From Mucidula mucida (lineage: Eukaryota; Basidiomycota; Agaricomycetes; Agaricales; Physalacriaceae): a stretch of DNA of 64,000 nucleotides. Within the stretch, counting starts at the first letter, position 1. Each line of letters begins with the position of its first letter. Positions 10,997 through 22,608 of the stretch are shown here, in pieces. The DNA lies in assembly GCA_015501055.1 (NCBI GenBank), contig JADNYV010000096.1, positions 62,001-126,000 on the forward strand. Reading direction: 5' to 3'. The position numbers and the translations under genes are program-made. The notes beneath the pieces were generated by a model. It saw only the letters and a program-made list of their open reading frames with translations. It was not told the DNA's origin and made no database searches.

Positions 10997-11572
10997 ATGT
11001 CAAACACTGCTGCCGGCGACGATCAGCCCGAGCGCCTTCCCACTGCCGCGTTGGCGTACAAGCGCGTCACATACGTGAACAAGATGACCGAAGACTCTGG
11101 TTCAGGCGCGCACACCGACATCACAGTATGGAGTCCTAATCGTAAGTTGCATTACTTCCTTACACTCTACCCAAATCAATCTCATTCACAGTTGAAAACG
11201 GGTGGTTCTACCGAGGCGCATCCAACAACATGAACATCGCCCCCGACCGGCGTCCTAGAAAGCGACACCCTGTGAAACGTCACCTCCTGTGAAACGTCAC
11301 CTCCTGGGAATCCGTCTGGAACGACGCGGGCTCCGAAAAACCGAAAGACTACGCCCTCTGGCGCAGTGTCCCCCCAGATTCGGACTGCACCGTCATTGGG
11401 TGGATAGTTACCAATTCAGAATGGAGTTCCCCAGTTCCGCGCATATTAAGGCGATTTGCTGAAAAAATCCTTGAGATCAGTTCGACGGAGGTGAGGAGTG
11501 TTTTCATGGGATCAGTCAAGGATCAGTCTGTTCGATGTCTGTGGGTGTTTTCAAAGGGAAGCGGGATCTGAA
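10997..11572 (+). pseudogene. Vps62-related (DUF946-like) protein, degenerate
   Basis: Exon 1 starts MSNTAAGDDQPERLP and ends TDITVWSPN. A 50-base intron (GTAAGT...CACAG) leads to LENGWFYRGASNN. After that the frame meets a stop. It resumes with SWESVWNDAGSEKPKDYALWRSVPPDSD, the repeated W-x-S-V-W-N-D..DYALWR..P signature of Vps62/DUF946-type proteins. A 17-bp direct duplication (CCTGTGAAACGTCACCT twice, about 11268-11301) lies exactly at the break and includes the TGA. The C-terminal repeats expected in this family are missing, and the frame ends at 11572. The cellular role of these proteins in mushrooms is not established. Confidence 0.6.
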
Positions 11573-11783
11573 GCTTGTCGTCGCCGCGGCTTAAGTCTGT
11601 ACATAAAAAAAGTATTGAGCGCATTGTTTTAACTAGTGTTCAACTTCAGCGCGTGTGAGCATTTGGAACGAGCAAACGTCAAGAGATATGTTCCGTATCT
11701 CGTCATGATGACGTGGGGAACTTCTGCGACATATTGGCGCTCCGTTTCAGAATCTGTTCATTACAGAAGACCACGGAAACAAT

Positions 11784-12606
11784 ATGGCCTTACCCTCGAC
11801 GCACGGTGCGGCAGGCGAGCCTGTATCTACAAAAAAACCAGCTGTTGGTGACTGGTGCTTCGGCCGTTCAGGTGAGACATTTCTTTCGTAGCCAATTGGT
11901 GTCATCTAATCCATCACGTAGTCCTTCGACCCGCTTAAAGGCATCTGTGCCCATCTCAACGCCTTTCATGTGTACACCTCGGATCCAACGCGTTGTGTTG
12001 AAAGCAATCACTACTGCTCCCATATCAGCGAAGGTATTCAATCGAAGCGTGCGTACGCTGAAGTCTGAGCTGAAGACTTCACAGATGTCCGTCAATGCAT
12101 CATCTATGATTCACATAAGCCCACCGCTCGCCTCATTGGCATCGAGTACATGGTGACGCCCCGCCTCTACAGTACTCCCACACCAGAAGAGCGCAAGCTA
12201 TGGCATTCCCACAAGTACGAAGTTAAATCCGGTATGCTTGTCATGCCGGCGCCTCAGCTTGTTCCAGGCGCGGCGTGGGAGATTGCGGAAACCAAGGAGA
12301 TGGAGCAAGTGATTGGTCTGTACGGAAAGACGTATCATCTTTGGCACACAGATCGTGGGGACACGGTGCCGATGGGAGAACCACAATTGATGATGAGCTT
12401 CACGAATCCGGAGCAGATTGGCACGGTGAAGTACCAGTGGACAGAGAGAGATTCGCGGTTTGGAGTAGATAGTCAGAGGAAGGCGGATAAGCGGGCTGAT
12501 ATTCCTGATCCGTCGATTCATGAAGGTAAGGATGTATATGTCGCTATTCACTAAGGCTGACTAGCGAGCAGATATGTGGAAGAAGCCTGAGTTTGCGACG
12601 GTCTAG
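11784..12606 (+). CDS. Oil-body-associated protein-like (DUF1264 / OBAP family)
   Basis: The ATG at 11784 gives [14 protein letters not shown]. Four exons are supported: 11784 to about 11871, from 11922 or 11941 to 12033, 12085-12525, and 12572-12606. The product carries the DUF1264 signatures [76 protein letters not shown], and [14 protein letters not shown] proteins in plants associate with lipid droplets; a lipid-droplet role here is inferred only. The first junction is uncertain: the GT at 11872 and the AG at 11921 leave the frame one base off, whereas the AG at 11940 keeps it but skips six residues. Otherwise the gene looks intact, about 230 residues. It is downstream of, and probably independent from, the Vps62-like pseudogene. 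Confidence 0.85.
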
Positions 12607-13310
12607 GTACTGGGTAGTATTCTTGACTGTGACCGTCAGATCTGACATTGTGGATGTTACTCAGGATACTTAGCTTCTCCCATTCCATTTGATCTGTTAC
12701 TTGTTTAGTTTATTTTTTCATCTTGTCGGTGTGTACGTCGAATGTACCAGCCTTCTCCCATTGGCCCTCCCGAATGATATCGATGAAATGATTAGTGTGA
12801 AGATGACCGTTGAACTGATGTGTCGATGCTCGACAGGATCACACGATGTGTCTATCAGCTTCAGGGCGAGGGAAACAGGTCTAAGGACGTCCTGCTCGGG
12901 GGGCATCGGCTGCAACTCTAGTAGGATCCTTCGATGTGCGATCTGCGCTGGCTAGTGGCGTTGAAATGAGGTTGACGGTTTGAAGAATGATGGTATTTTG
13001 AGGTCAGACGTCTACAGATTTGTTGAGCAAGGCGTGGATTCTATCATGATCAGTTTGAGGCAGGCAAGGAGAATGATTGGCAGCTCGGCGACACAATCAA
13101 GGCGACCTCGATCATGTTACTCGTTAGCTCTTAACAAAGAACCACCACATTCCCATTGTTCGCCAATTCCCTATTGCCTCTTTTGGAATCCCGTCCACAT
13201 TTCTTGCTTGGTAAGTCACGGGACAATGGATTGTCGGTGCTATAAAGGTCATCTCGTGGCTGCCTACTTTCACCTTTCCCCACCACTATCACTCAATTCT
13301 AATTTTCACA
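12607..13310. other. Intergenic region with kinase promoter
   Basis: No convincing coding sequence on either strand. The right end is the FunK1 promoter: TATAAAG at 13241-13247, 64 bases before the ATG, then a C/T-rich leader, as is usual in basidiomycete genes. The left end is the 3' flank of the OBAP gene. Confidence 0.6.
13241..13247 (+). promoter_or_regulatory. TATA box of the FunK1 kinase gene
   Basis: The TATAAAG sequence lies 64 bases upstream of the ATG at 13311 and is followed by a pyrimidine-rich leader (CCTTTCCCCACCACT). Position and context fit a core promoter; inferred from sequence only. Confidence 0.6.
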
Positions 13311-16195
13311 ATGGCAGATATCGTCGATAGCAATACCGCGCCGTGCACTCCCGACACCGCCGACACTACTCCTTTGCCTGCGAATTCAAAGACACCACCC
13401 CAGACTCATACTTGGAACGACACCAACACCCAGAACCAAACACCAGTTGTCAGGAAAGTTGCTGGTACAGACCGCTTCTCAGTCGACAACGATAGGCGCA
13501 TTATGAAGGAACAGTATAGAAGAGTTGCCAAAGAGACTCAAGGCCATTACCTTGTCGGAATGGACCCAGAGGAGTTTATGCAAACACTTCTGCCATGGAA
13601 CGCCGATACGCCAGCCGCCTACCAAACCAAATCTATTCCAGAGGAACGCCTCAGACACCTACACAGCATGGCCTCTAAAAAGTCCGAGCATGCAATGTAT
13701 GGTGCTTTTGTACGTGCATTTTTCTTTTCGCGACATTAATGTTATACTGACTGCTTTGTAGACAGCCGCTCTTCAAGGCTGGCCGATTGAAAAGAAGGAG
13801 GAAGCAAATGGTGCTAACATTATCGTGACTAAGTTTGGCGAATATCGGAAACCCGACGGAGAGTGTCGAAACCTTGCCGTTGACATGGGACATTATACAG
13901 AGGATAATTTGCCCGCCAAGAACGCCACTGTCCATCGCTTGATGGAAACCAACGTCGAATTCAAGCCTGCTGCCTCCGACAATCCGTTTGTGGACCCACC
14001 TGAGACAACCACTGCCGGCGCTCCAATTGGAAACAGCGATACAGTCAGTGAGGTGGAGGAGGACAATGTCAACTATGACTCTTTTGCTGATGCTGCTGCC
14101 GGCGCCCCTTCCCTCAGCCAACCCTCCTCCGGCTTGTCTTCACCTAGCATCTCTACCGGTGCTGCGGTTTTCTCGTCGGCTGAATCTGCCGTCCTTGACG
14201 TCCCCATCACGGCGAACAACTGGCCTGGCGAGAGTAAATCGTTGCATGGCCAGCACACCTGCGGCCAGATTGCCTCGTACGCCGGCATCACCATGTTCTT
14301 GTCCTACCGCAAGCATTTTATGAGTGTGGTGGTCTTCGGCAGATTTGCGAGGTTGATTTTCTGGGACCGTTGCGGCGCTGTTGTCTCTCGCCGCATCAAA
14401 TACCAGGGAACCGACGGAGAAAAAACCTTGTTCAAGTTCTACCTCCGGTTCTCGCAGCTCACTGCTGAGCAGCGTGGCTACGATCCCACAGTGGTCGAGG
14501 TACCTCCCACCGATCCAGACGCCAAAGCTGCCCTGGTGCAGTTTAAGAAGTATGACAGAGACATGTGGCATTGCAACGCGCAGATGAGGTCGTGCACTGA
14601 AGCAATGGGTGTAACGCTCCCGGAAGACCGCTTCCTGCGCATGACTGTCAAATTTGGCAACAGCACCGAGCGGTCCTTCATTCTTCCTGCACCTGTTTTT
14701 GAGGATACGTGCATCTCCCCATTTTTGCGCTCGACGCGGCGCTCTTTAGCGTATGATTGTGCCTTCACCTCGAATCCTGGCAAAGAATGCGAGCAGTCGA
14801 AGAAATCCAAGCACAATAGTCTCCTTTTCATGAAGGATTATTGGCGCGAGGACTCACTCCGCACGCGACCCGAGGCAGAGATCTATGATATTCTTGCGAA
14901 GAAAAAGGTCCCGCATGTTGCTACGATGGTTGTTGGTGGTGATGTCGAGGGCATGCGAACAAAGACGCACGAACCACATTTACAGCTCAGTTCGGCGTAT
15001 CCTCCCATTGACCGCAAATACTTCCGCCTGGAAAACCCTCTTCAATGCCACCGCCTCTTCCTCGACACCATCGCCCGCAATCTCAGCGCTTTCGGGAATT
15101 GTAAAGTCTTAGTCAATTGCATCGCCGACGCCATGGAAGGTATGTACATCATCGTCATCTTACTTTCTCGATGTTAATGTAATCTCTCAGCTGCCCAATG
15201 TGCTTTCGATTTAGCTCGTATCCTACATCGAGACATCAGCAGCGGGAATATTATGATTACTCCCATGCACGGAGGACTTCTCATTGATTGGGATCTGTGC
15301 ATAGTTTTGGACTTTGAAGGACACAATCATCGCCCAGGACGCACGGTATGTACCACATAGGTCTACTTGTGCTCTCCTCTAATATATTCCTTAGGGCACT
15401 TGGCAATTCATGTCAATCAACCTCCTGCAAGGCGGGAAAGACAAGCAATCCGTTGTCCACACTCTCGACGACGATAGGGAGTCTGTGTTTTGGGTTCTGC
15501 TCTATGTCGCACTGCGATACCTGAAGCACGACATGTCACCCAATGATCTTTACGATAGGCTTCAGTCGCTATTCGACGACCAGGGCTCCGACAGCTATGG
15601 CCAACCAACTGGCGGCCGCCACAAACGCGTGGAGTTGCCCTATTGTGCCGACGATTCCTGCGACCTCGCACAGTTCGATGTACCGGGATTCAACGACTTG
15701 TTGACGGACCTAGCTGGAATCCTACTTGTTCAATACAAGCAGCCGTCAGCTAAAGACTTTGAGGCATATGAGGTAAAACGAGCAAAACTGGCACAATGGG
15801 GCATAGTAGATGATCGGGATTCTGTTGCAATCTATCAGGCGAAGCTGGAACGCCGTGCTAATCCGAGGTGGCTATACGAGACTTTGCGTCATCACGCCAC
15901 TCTCATCCCGCTTCCCGCACAACCCTCTCCTCCAGTGACGGAAGATGCTTCTGGTCGTAAGGCGAAACGTCGCTTGGAGGAAGTGACTTCTCACGCCGTC
16001 ACATACGACTTTCACAAAAATGAACTCCTTTCCGCCAAAGTGCAGAAAGGCACCAAGACGCTGAAAACCATCAGTCTAAAGCACATGAACGAGCGATTGG
16101 AGGGTATGAGCGCGCGGTCGTTTAATTCGCGACCCGCGGAAGACAAGGAGCCTGAGCCCAAGAGGCTCAAACTGGATGAGTCGAATGAGTCGTAA
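13311..16195 (+). CDS. FunK1 fungal-type protein kinase
   Basis: Four exons: 13311-13709, 13762-15139, 15191-15345, and 15395-16195. All junctions keep the frame and give about 910 residues. FunK1 (PF17667) kinases are a fungal family expanded in multicellular basidiomycetes. Kinase landmarks are present: the catalytic loop ILHRDISSGNIMI (His-Arg-Asp plus Asn), the metal-binding loop LLIDWDLC (Asp in DWD, replacing DFG), and GTWQFMS in the activation segment. The typical C-terminal part follows (DDRESVFWVLLYVALRYL). The N-terminal 130 residues precede the family core, with LRHLHSMASKKSEHAMYGAF and a Ser/Pro-rich insertion at residues 200-270. The C-terminus ends in a charged nuclear-type tail (EPEPKRLKLDE). 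It appears complete and is preceded by a TATA box. Substrates are unknown. Confidence 0.9.
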
Positions 16196-16206
16196 ATATC
16201 TTTTAG

Positions 16207-16746
16207 TTGGATGTCTGTACTTTTAGAGATTCACTGGTACCTATGCCTGTAGATAGGATCCGAGCAGTGTTATTCGAAGTATTCAAATCGTCGTTTGTTC
16301 ATCAATTTTTCGTCGACTGTAAATATTTGAGCGTGACGGACCAGAAGCTCGAAGAGCTTCGCCTTCAAAGCAATGATGTGTTCACCTCCGAATACAACGA
16401 GCTTATCATAGGGATATGTGGCGCATTTGCCAATGTGATTTTAAAAGACAACGGACACATTCAGACAAGTTGGTTAGTCTGGCATATCTCCTGCAAGTAT
16501 AACAACAACCAAGAAGAGATCAACGAGGCCTCAGACAAGAGTCGGGTTTCGGAAATGAGCGCACCTTGTACTTACCTGAGCTTAGTCAACTCTGTACACC
16601 GCTGCTACGGCTCTGGCTACCCCATCGATTACCCACACAAGTACCACATTGACTTCCAAGCCTCCCAGGAGAAGTTCTCGCCGGAAGGGGTAGGACGTCA
16701 TACACATTGGTGCCCGTCCTTGACGCGGAAAAGGTTTACATTTTGA
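16207..16746 (+). CDS. Uncertain ORF downstream of the kinase
   Basis: An uninterrupted frame of 179 codons starts 11 bases after the FunK1 stop (MDVCTFRDSLVPMPVD...). I recognise no domain. It has a mid-region rich in Asn/Gln (KYNNNQEEINEASDK) and no signal peptide. It could be the kinase 3' UTR plus chance frame, or a small gene or remnant. Codon use is less GC-rich at third positions than in the kinase, which argues against a conserved gene. Confidence 0.2.
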   Translation: MDVCTFRDSLVPMPVDRIRAVLFEVFKSSFVHQFFVDCKYLSVTDQKLEELRLQSNDVFTSEYNELIIGICGAFANVILKDNGHIQTSWLVWHISCKYNNNQEEINEASDKSRVSEMSAPCTYLSLVNSVHRCYGSGYPIDYPHKYHIDFQASQEKFSPEGVGRHTHWCPSLTRKRFTF

Positions 16747-18410
16747 TTCTACCGCTAAAAGAACAGGCCGAGGATACAGGCCCATCATTGCACACAGAAC
16801 TTGTTCGTGATTCATGAAGAACACCTGTATACAGGCGTCCAAGACTGTTACACTCTGGCATAGTGAAGTTTACTGAATCTCGAATGAAGAGATTGAAGTA
16901 GCTCGTTACTAGTTTGTCCAGCTATACTTATCAGACTTCACCTGTGAATGCTTGGGATCACGATGAAGAGTGAATGCATGTACGGACAAACACAGCATAA
17001 ACATAAAGTAAATGCTTGAAGGTGACTATCCGGCATAATAAACTTCTATCAATAACCTGCGCGCGCATGGAATGCGAAGATGGCAGTATCCTCCCCCACC
17101 CGAAACGAGACGGGCACACGGCTGTTCGCTAGTAATTATCCGCTCCCGAGTCACTTCCTTTTAGCGTCAAGCTGGCCAATGAACTTGGCGTGCATCTAAC
17201 TTGAAAACCGACGAACATCTTCTAATGCATGGGGAAAACTTGAAACACCCCGTTGTTCTCCAACACTGAGCTCGTCGAAGAACCCCGACAGAGGGCGCTG
17301 AAAGCCTCGAAACAAAGTGTTATATCATGGGCAGTGGAAACTCGTTCGCGGCCAAGGCAATACTAGCCCTCGAGCGGGAAGAAACCAACAATGCAGGTAT
17401 AACCCTCTCCAAAATCACCTTGTCAATACCACTTTTTATGTGTGCACGCAGAGAAGGACAGGATAGATGATGCAAGTAGTACGCGTACACACTGTATTCC
17501 TTGAGCCTCTATCCTTCCAAATCTCATATCCACACACTCAATGTCGAGGAACGCGAGGCAGGTAATTGTTGAAGGGAGGCTAATGATTTCGATAGAAGAG
17601 CTTGCCCGCATCCCCGTCAACCTTAATCATCACAATTTTTAAGAAACGAGATCGACACTGTCTTTCCGATGAGTCTCACTCACAGTTTGCGCTACATACA
17701 CCAAATTGTCTAATCAGTATCAGAATTTCTGGCAGCGAAGATGTAGAAGAGGTCTAACCGTAGAGCCTTCCTGCCACACATACTAGGATACTGTCCGAAT
17801 CGGACCTATCCTATTCTGGCCGCGCATGGGGTCGAAATACTTGATGTATCTGCCGGGGAGATCAACCTCAAACAAAAGTTCGCAATAAAACCTTCCTACA
17901 TGGCCTACGAGATCAAAAAGTCCAACTCTGGCCTGCTCGTCGCCACTCAGTCATCTTCAACCATCCCCACCTCTAGACAGAGATTAACGAGAATAGCTCC
18001 AAGGTTATTTGGTCATTTGTTGGGCGAGGAGGTGTGATGCAAGTAATTGACGGATTCTGATACAAGGCCGATCTCTTCATACCACACACCCAGCGGAAAG
18101 AATTGAGGCACGTGATGTCGGATACTTGAAGAGTAATTCTCAGTAATCCGCCCTCAAATGAGTGGTAAAGCTGCTCTGAGCCGGATGGACGACAATTTAG
18201 AGTAGAATGACCGAAATAGAGACTTACAGAATGAGCCCTTCGTATTGACCTTGCGAAGGTATTCGAGAAGACAGTGTAGCGCAAGTCATTTCAACGTCCT
18301 AGGGATTGAAGAACGCTAGTGTAATGACTAGCTTAATAACACATTCATATGCGGGAGGTCCATCTGATACAAGTTGAGTGCAATGAAAAATAGGCTGAAT
18401 GTAGATACTA
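16747..18410. other. Gene-poor region
   Basis: No gene could be assembled. A short start at 17327 (MGSGNSFAAKAILALE) with a plausible intron after 17396 runs into a stop within 45 codons. A frame at 17845-18018 (AGEINLKQKFAIKPSY...) has no recognisable domain. These may be remnants of a decayed gene. No tRNA was seen. Confidence 0.4.
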
Positions 18411-18654
18411 CTGTAGTGTTTCGACCGCAAATTCACATAACGGGTCACGGGGGTCTTTGAAGTGAAGCTATATATACATCATAACGGGTCACGGACCACT
18501 TTGGTCAGGCACGAGCCTCCAAATAAGGAAATTTCAGGTCCCGCTATAAGCGGAACTGTCCAAAAAAGGCAATTTAAGGGTCTGTGAAGCTGTTCGCTGT
18601 AACTTCAGACCATAATGGGTCACAGGCTGTGAAGTTACGGTCGAAACGCTACAG
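18411..18654. mobile_element. MITE with TA target duplication (Tc1/mariner-like size)
   Basis: Inverted ends: the left starts CTGTAGTGTTTCGACCGCAA at 18411. The right end, read on the minus strand, starts CTGTAGCGTTTCGACCGTAA at 18654. Similarity extends about 28 bases. TA dinucleotides flank both sides (18409-18410 and 18655-18656). The element is 244 bp and non-coding. It contains three copies of a CATAAYGGGTCAC motif (about 18438, 18480 and 18611), two in one direction near the left end and one near the right end. It is non-autonomous; no transposase for it is seen in this window. Confidence 0.75.
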
Positions 18655-19045
18655 TACTCACCAGTGGGTCGTTCTACATATCGTTGATAATACGTTATAG
18701 AGAGAACATATATCGCCAAAATGAACGCAGTCGCCAAACATCATCCCACATCTACGTGCATCCACTTTATGCAATCTATCCAAAGAGGTAAGTCTTCCGG
18801 ACCCATCTCTGAACAACGCCACCTACAAAACCGAGCGCTCGACTATAGCACCAACATCTCCTACCCTCTCGGAAAGCCAGCATCATCAAAGAGTGAGCAG
18901 TAGCGGCAGTGCCCCAAGTCATTTGTCTTTGTCCATTTCGTCTTTGTTCAGGGTCACATTCGATTGTCCACCACCACCACTTGAATCACGACCACATTCC
19001 TCGAGCGACACTATCACTCAGCATCCATCCAAAGAGCAGATTCTT

Positions 19046-20546
19046 ATGGCCCCAACGTTCGACATGAATCGGAAAGCGAACCAAGCGGCGCTCCTGCGTT
19101 CGCCATTCTCCCGCACCGATATTAACGCCAAGCACATTCATTATGCATCAAGTACCTCAACAGCGACATCGTCCTCTTCTCCAGAAGAGCCGCGCACGCC
19201 ACCCGACCAGGCGGCTGGTGTAATTGACCACGGCAAGGAGCTGGATGACGCTATGCAGACAAAGGGCGTTAACTTCTCCGCAATTTCGTCTTCTTTCCCA
19301 GACGCCTCCGTTACAAGAGTCCATCCAAAATCATTGCTCGCCCGAATTACGCGTACAAACCCCACCGTAGGACAGAGAGTCGCGAATGAGCTTCTAGAAG
19401 GTGTTATGTCCACATCCACACATGCTTCCTCCAATGTTAGCGAGATCAAAATTCATCGAGAATCGATGCTCACCAGGATTGCACGAGGTAGCGTTCGACC
19501 TCACAGCGGGGTGAAAGGGGATGTAACAGGACGGTCCGAGTCGGTGATGCCAAGTGCGACGACGACGGTGGCAGGAATTCAGAGCGCGCCTTTTCTTCCA
19601 AATGGACGAGCTATTATTCCTGGCTATATCAACAACTCCACTATTCGACTGTGCCAATTCATCGCGCTCGTAATCTTCACGGCCTTCAATGGATCAGACT
19701 CTGCGTACGCATACTTTCAGCTTTTCAAACCCGGAAAGCCAATTGATAACTGACCTTAGCTCCGAATTTCTCGACTCCGACGAATGCAGCTCTCTCACCG
19801 CGTTTATCTGGAGGACAAACTACTCCCTAACCGCTCAGAGGTACTGGGTTGGTGGTCTGAAGAACCCAGCAGTGTTTCATTCCATCGTGTACCTCTTACG
19901 CATGTTTCCTTTCAAGATCCCCATCACCAGTGTCGAAACCATGAAACATGCGTTCGCGTTCGTCTCTTTGCTCGGGATCAAATATAACACCGATGATCGA
20001 GTCCTCTGCACGATAGTCTGCAGGGGACTTGGAACACCAAACTTTGATGCGCTCGAAAGATTGGCGTTGCAAGTCGTGGACTACGACATGCTCGTTCATA
20101 ACGGAGACTGGGCGGTCTGCAGCGGTCAACTCCGCGAATGTATGCGTGTCTTAACATCGAAGGGAAGTCTAGATGTTGTCGGAGGATGGCTGGATGCAAT
20201 GGAGCTGTGCCCTGCGCCTCGTACGGCGCTGAAGCGGAGCGGGTGCATCGCTAATATGGATAAGGCGCGCATATTATTAAAGGCGTTGGCGACGCCCGAA
20301 ATGGCCGACAGTCGTATGGCGATGGAAGAGCGCCGAACGACAGTAGCAGAGAGACAGGCCGTGGACAAGAGGGTGTTGGAATGGGTAAAGGCCATACCTC
20401 ATACTACAAGCCGCAGATATGAGGGTCCTTCAATAACGTGTCAACGACCGCCGTCATGGCCACCAGCGTTAGTCAATGGTCACAGCATTTGGGTGCCCCC
20501 ATCGGCTGTCGCCCCGGGTCGCGCGTACGCCTATCCATATGCATGA
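19046..20546 (+). CDS. Possible cyclin-like (PCL/Pho80-type) protein
   Basis: Two frames join through one 55-nt intron (19705-19759, GTACGC...CTTAG) to give DSA|SEFLDSDECSSL. The result is about 480 residues from the ATG at 19046 (MAPTFDMNRKANQAALLRS). The first 200 residues are Ser/Thr/Pro-rich with two KSLLARI / ESMLTRI-like repeats (RVHPKSLLARITR and KIHRESMLTRIAR). The second half resembles a cyclin box by helix pattern: AFIWRTNYSLTAQRYWVGGL, FHSIVYLLRMF, HAFAFVSLLGIKYNTDDRV, FDALERLALQVVDYDM. A cyclin partner for a CDK is therefore a guess. An upstream ATG at 18721 with a GTAAGT donor at 18788 could add a 5' exon. Confidence 0.5.
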
Positions 20547-21308
20547 CCATCGCCTAGCAGATCGCCGTCAGCCACATTTTGGCACTTATATGTGCTCTTA
20601 CCTGTTCTGTTCTCCAATTATTCTCCGCTATTCTCCTATAGGCTCTTCACACTGCCCATACCCTCGCCTTAAGACATCCCTTGCCGAGCCTTGGAACGAA
20701 ATTCACGGCGTTTCTTCGTGCTGAGGACGCGCCACTAGGCAGTAGTAGCAGGCCTTGTGGCCGGAACGTAGCGTACTCCATTAATGTCCGCGTCGTGGTC
20801 GAGAATCGAAATGATTTTAACAGAGATCGATCAGGTCAAAGCTGTATTTCCTATTCGGTCGATTGACATCACTTGTTCTTGACTTCCAGTCAAGCTGTTC
20901 CCCTCGTACTTCATGCTACACATTTTAAATGATTAACCTCTCTCTTCTGCCGACTTGTCCGATGAGTCCTCTCGTGCGCTTGTTTCCTTTAACTTAGAGT
21001 CGACGCCACGCTTTGAGCTCTTGGAAAAAAAGGTCTAATTTGGATGCTGATAATAGATATTTCCTCGCCGCTCAGGAGATTTTATTGAGGCTCGCGCGGA
21101 AATACGAACGTTGTCTAATACTTGCGGACGAATATCCTACACTATCATGTTTACTTTCTTTCAAAGATCTGGCAACCTTCTCGTTCGTCACCATGCGTGC
21201 TGGACTGCGCAATGTTGCCGCTCCTTCCATCAGTAGGAACCAGTCACTTTCGCCCCGCTGGTATCTCTGGGTCTGGTCCACGCTCATCACCATGATGTTC
21301 GTGGCATC
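20547..21308. other. Region 5' of the adenylating-enzyme fragment
   Basis: A frame at 21013-21312 (LILADEYPTLSCLLSFKDLATF) may be eroded N-terminal sequence of the neighbouring AMP-binding enzyme. I cannot align it to the AMP-binding P-loop or any other motif with confidence. The rest shows no gene. Confidence 0.35.
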
Positions 21309-22366
21309 GTCTTAGTCAACCTCTGGACTCGAGCTATTCATCGACTCCAATCACCTCTCGCCAGCGTCAGGCATCTCCAACGCTTGGCTCTGCAGTTGAT
21401 GCCACAGGTTTATATCGGACAAGCTTATGGTGCTTCTTCTTTCCAACTCTGGGTGCTCATTCTCATCGACCGAATAGGGTCTACTGAAGCCACCGGTGTG
21501 GTCTCCATGTGCCCCATACAGCAGAAGTGTGGACGTTTTGGGGGTGTTCTGGTATCAGGCGTTGAGGGCAAAGTTGTTAAAGCGGACTGCAGTCTCGCTG
21601 GTTACAATGAGGAAGGCGAGTTACACATCAAGACACCAGCAGCTGCAACTGGCTATCTCGACAACGACATAGCGTATGTTTCCTTGTTGACGTGTTATCG
21701 GTGCTCATCATCATGACAGAACGCACGAAACCTTTGTTGATGGGTACGTTCAAGTTACGAGCCACGGATTTATAAGTGTGCTAACGCGAGGAAGGTGGAT
21801 ACGTTCTGGAGATCTCGTCAGAATAGATGACAATAACGAAATCATCGTAGTTAACCGATTGAAGGTGACATCCGTCTAAATAGCCATGCATGCTTTTCTG
21901 ACACGGGATCTCTAGGAAATCATGAAGGTTTGCGTATTCGAACTTGGCTTTGACTCGGTGGTCTCAATCAGTTGCCAGGTGCGAGGCTTTCAAGTCGCTC
22001 CGGCTGAACTCGAAGGCTGCATTTTGGATCATCCTTATGCTGCTGATGTTTGTGTTGTTGGAGTTCCCCATCTGTACAACGGCGAGGTTCCGCTGGCCTT
22101 TGTGGTCCTTACAGCAGAAGGCCTGAAAGCTGCTGAAGCCGGCTCCCAAATTGTGACATCGGCTATCACGAAGGTGATTCTCCTAGAGCACTCTTTGATT
22201 CTCTCTGATTGACCTCTAGCACGTCGCGGCGAACAAAGCGTATTTCAAGCATCTTCATCACGTTGAGATTGTTCAGAGTGTGCCCAAAACGCCGAGTGGC
22301 AAGTTACTTCGCCGAGAATTGCGGGAAACGGCGCGGAATCTGATGGTGAAGGCTGCCAAACTTTAG
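21309..22366 (+). pseudogene. 4-coumarate-CoA ligase-like AMP-binding enzyme, C-terminal half
   Basis: Six short introns splice cleanly into an adenylate-forming enzyme C-terminus. In order: QLMPQVYIGQAYG|STEATG (motif A5 region, intron about 21431-21476), GELHIKTPAAATGYL, TFVDGWIRSGDLVRID (A7), and NRLKEIMKVRGFQVAPAELEG (A8). Then come HPYAADVCVVGVP, GEVPLAFVV and, at the end, TPSGKLLRREL (A10, with the catalytic Lys). Such enzymes activate carboxylic acids with ATP and load CoA. The N-terminal half with the SSGTTG P-loop is not recognisable upstream. The gene is therefore 5'-truncated or eroded, although the C-terminal exons show no frame damage. Confidence 0.75.
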
Positions 22367-22608
22367 CTACGTCAGCCCTTAGTGAACGATGACATGATTC
22401 AATTGCGAAGTATAGCGGGAGTTGTTCTCGCACCCTAAATAGATGCAATCGCACCTTAAATAGATCACCGACCATTCTAGTGTTCTTTGACAGCATTCCG
22501 TGTTGATCTCTGCTTTTCATCAGTCCATCATGCAACTTCACGTTCGCCGGCTGGTTGCTCCGATTGTGCGTGGGAGACGAGCAACAGCATCCGAGCATTA
22601 CTTACCAC

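Noticed and set aside
13311..16746. FunK1 kinase and the following ORF as an operon-like pair
   Set aside because: The ORF starts 11 bases after the stop but has no recognisable domain and is probably 3' UTR; basidiomycete genes are normally monocistronic.
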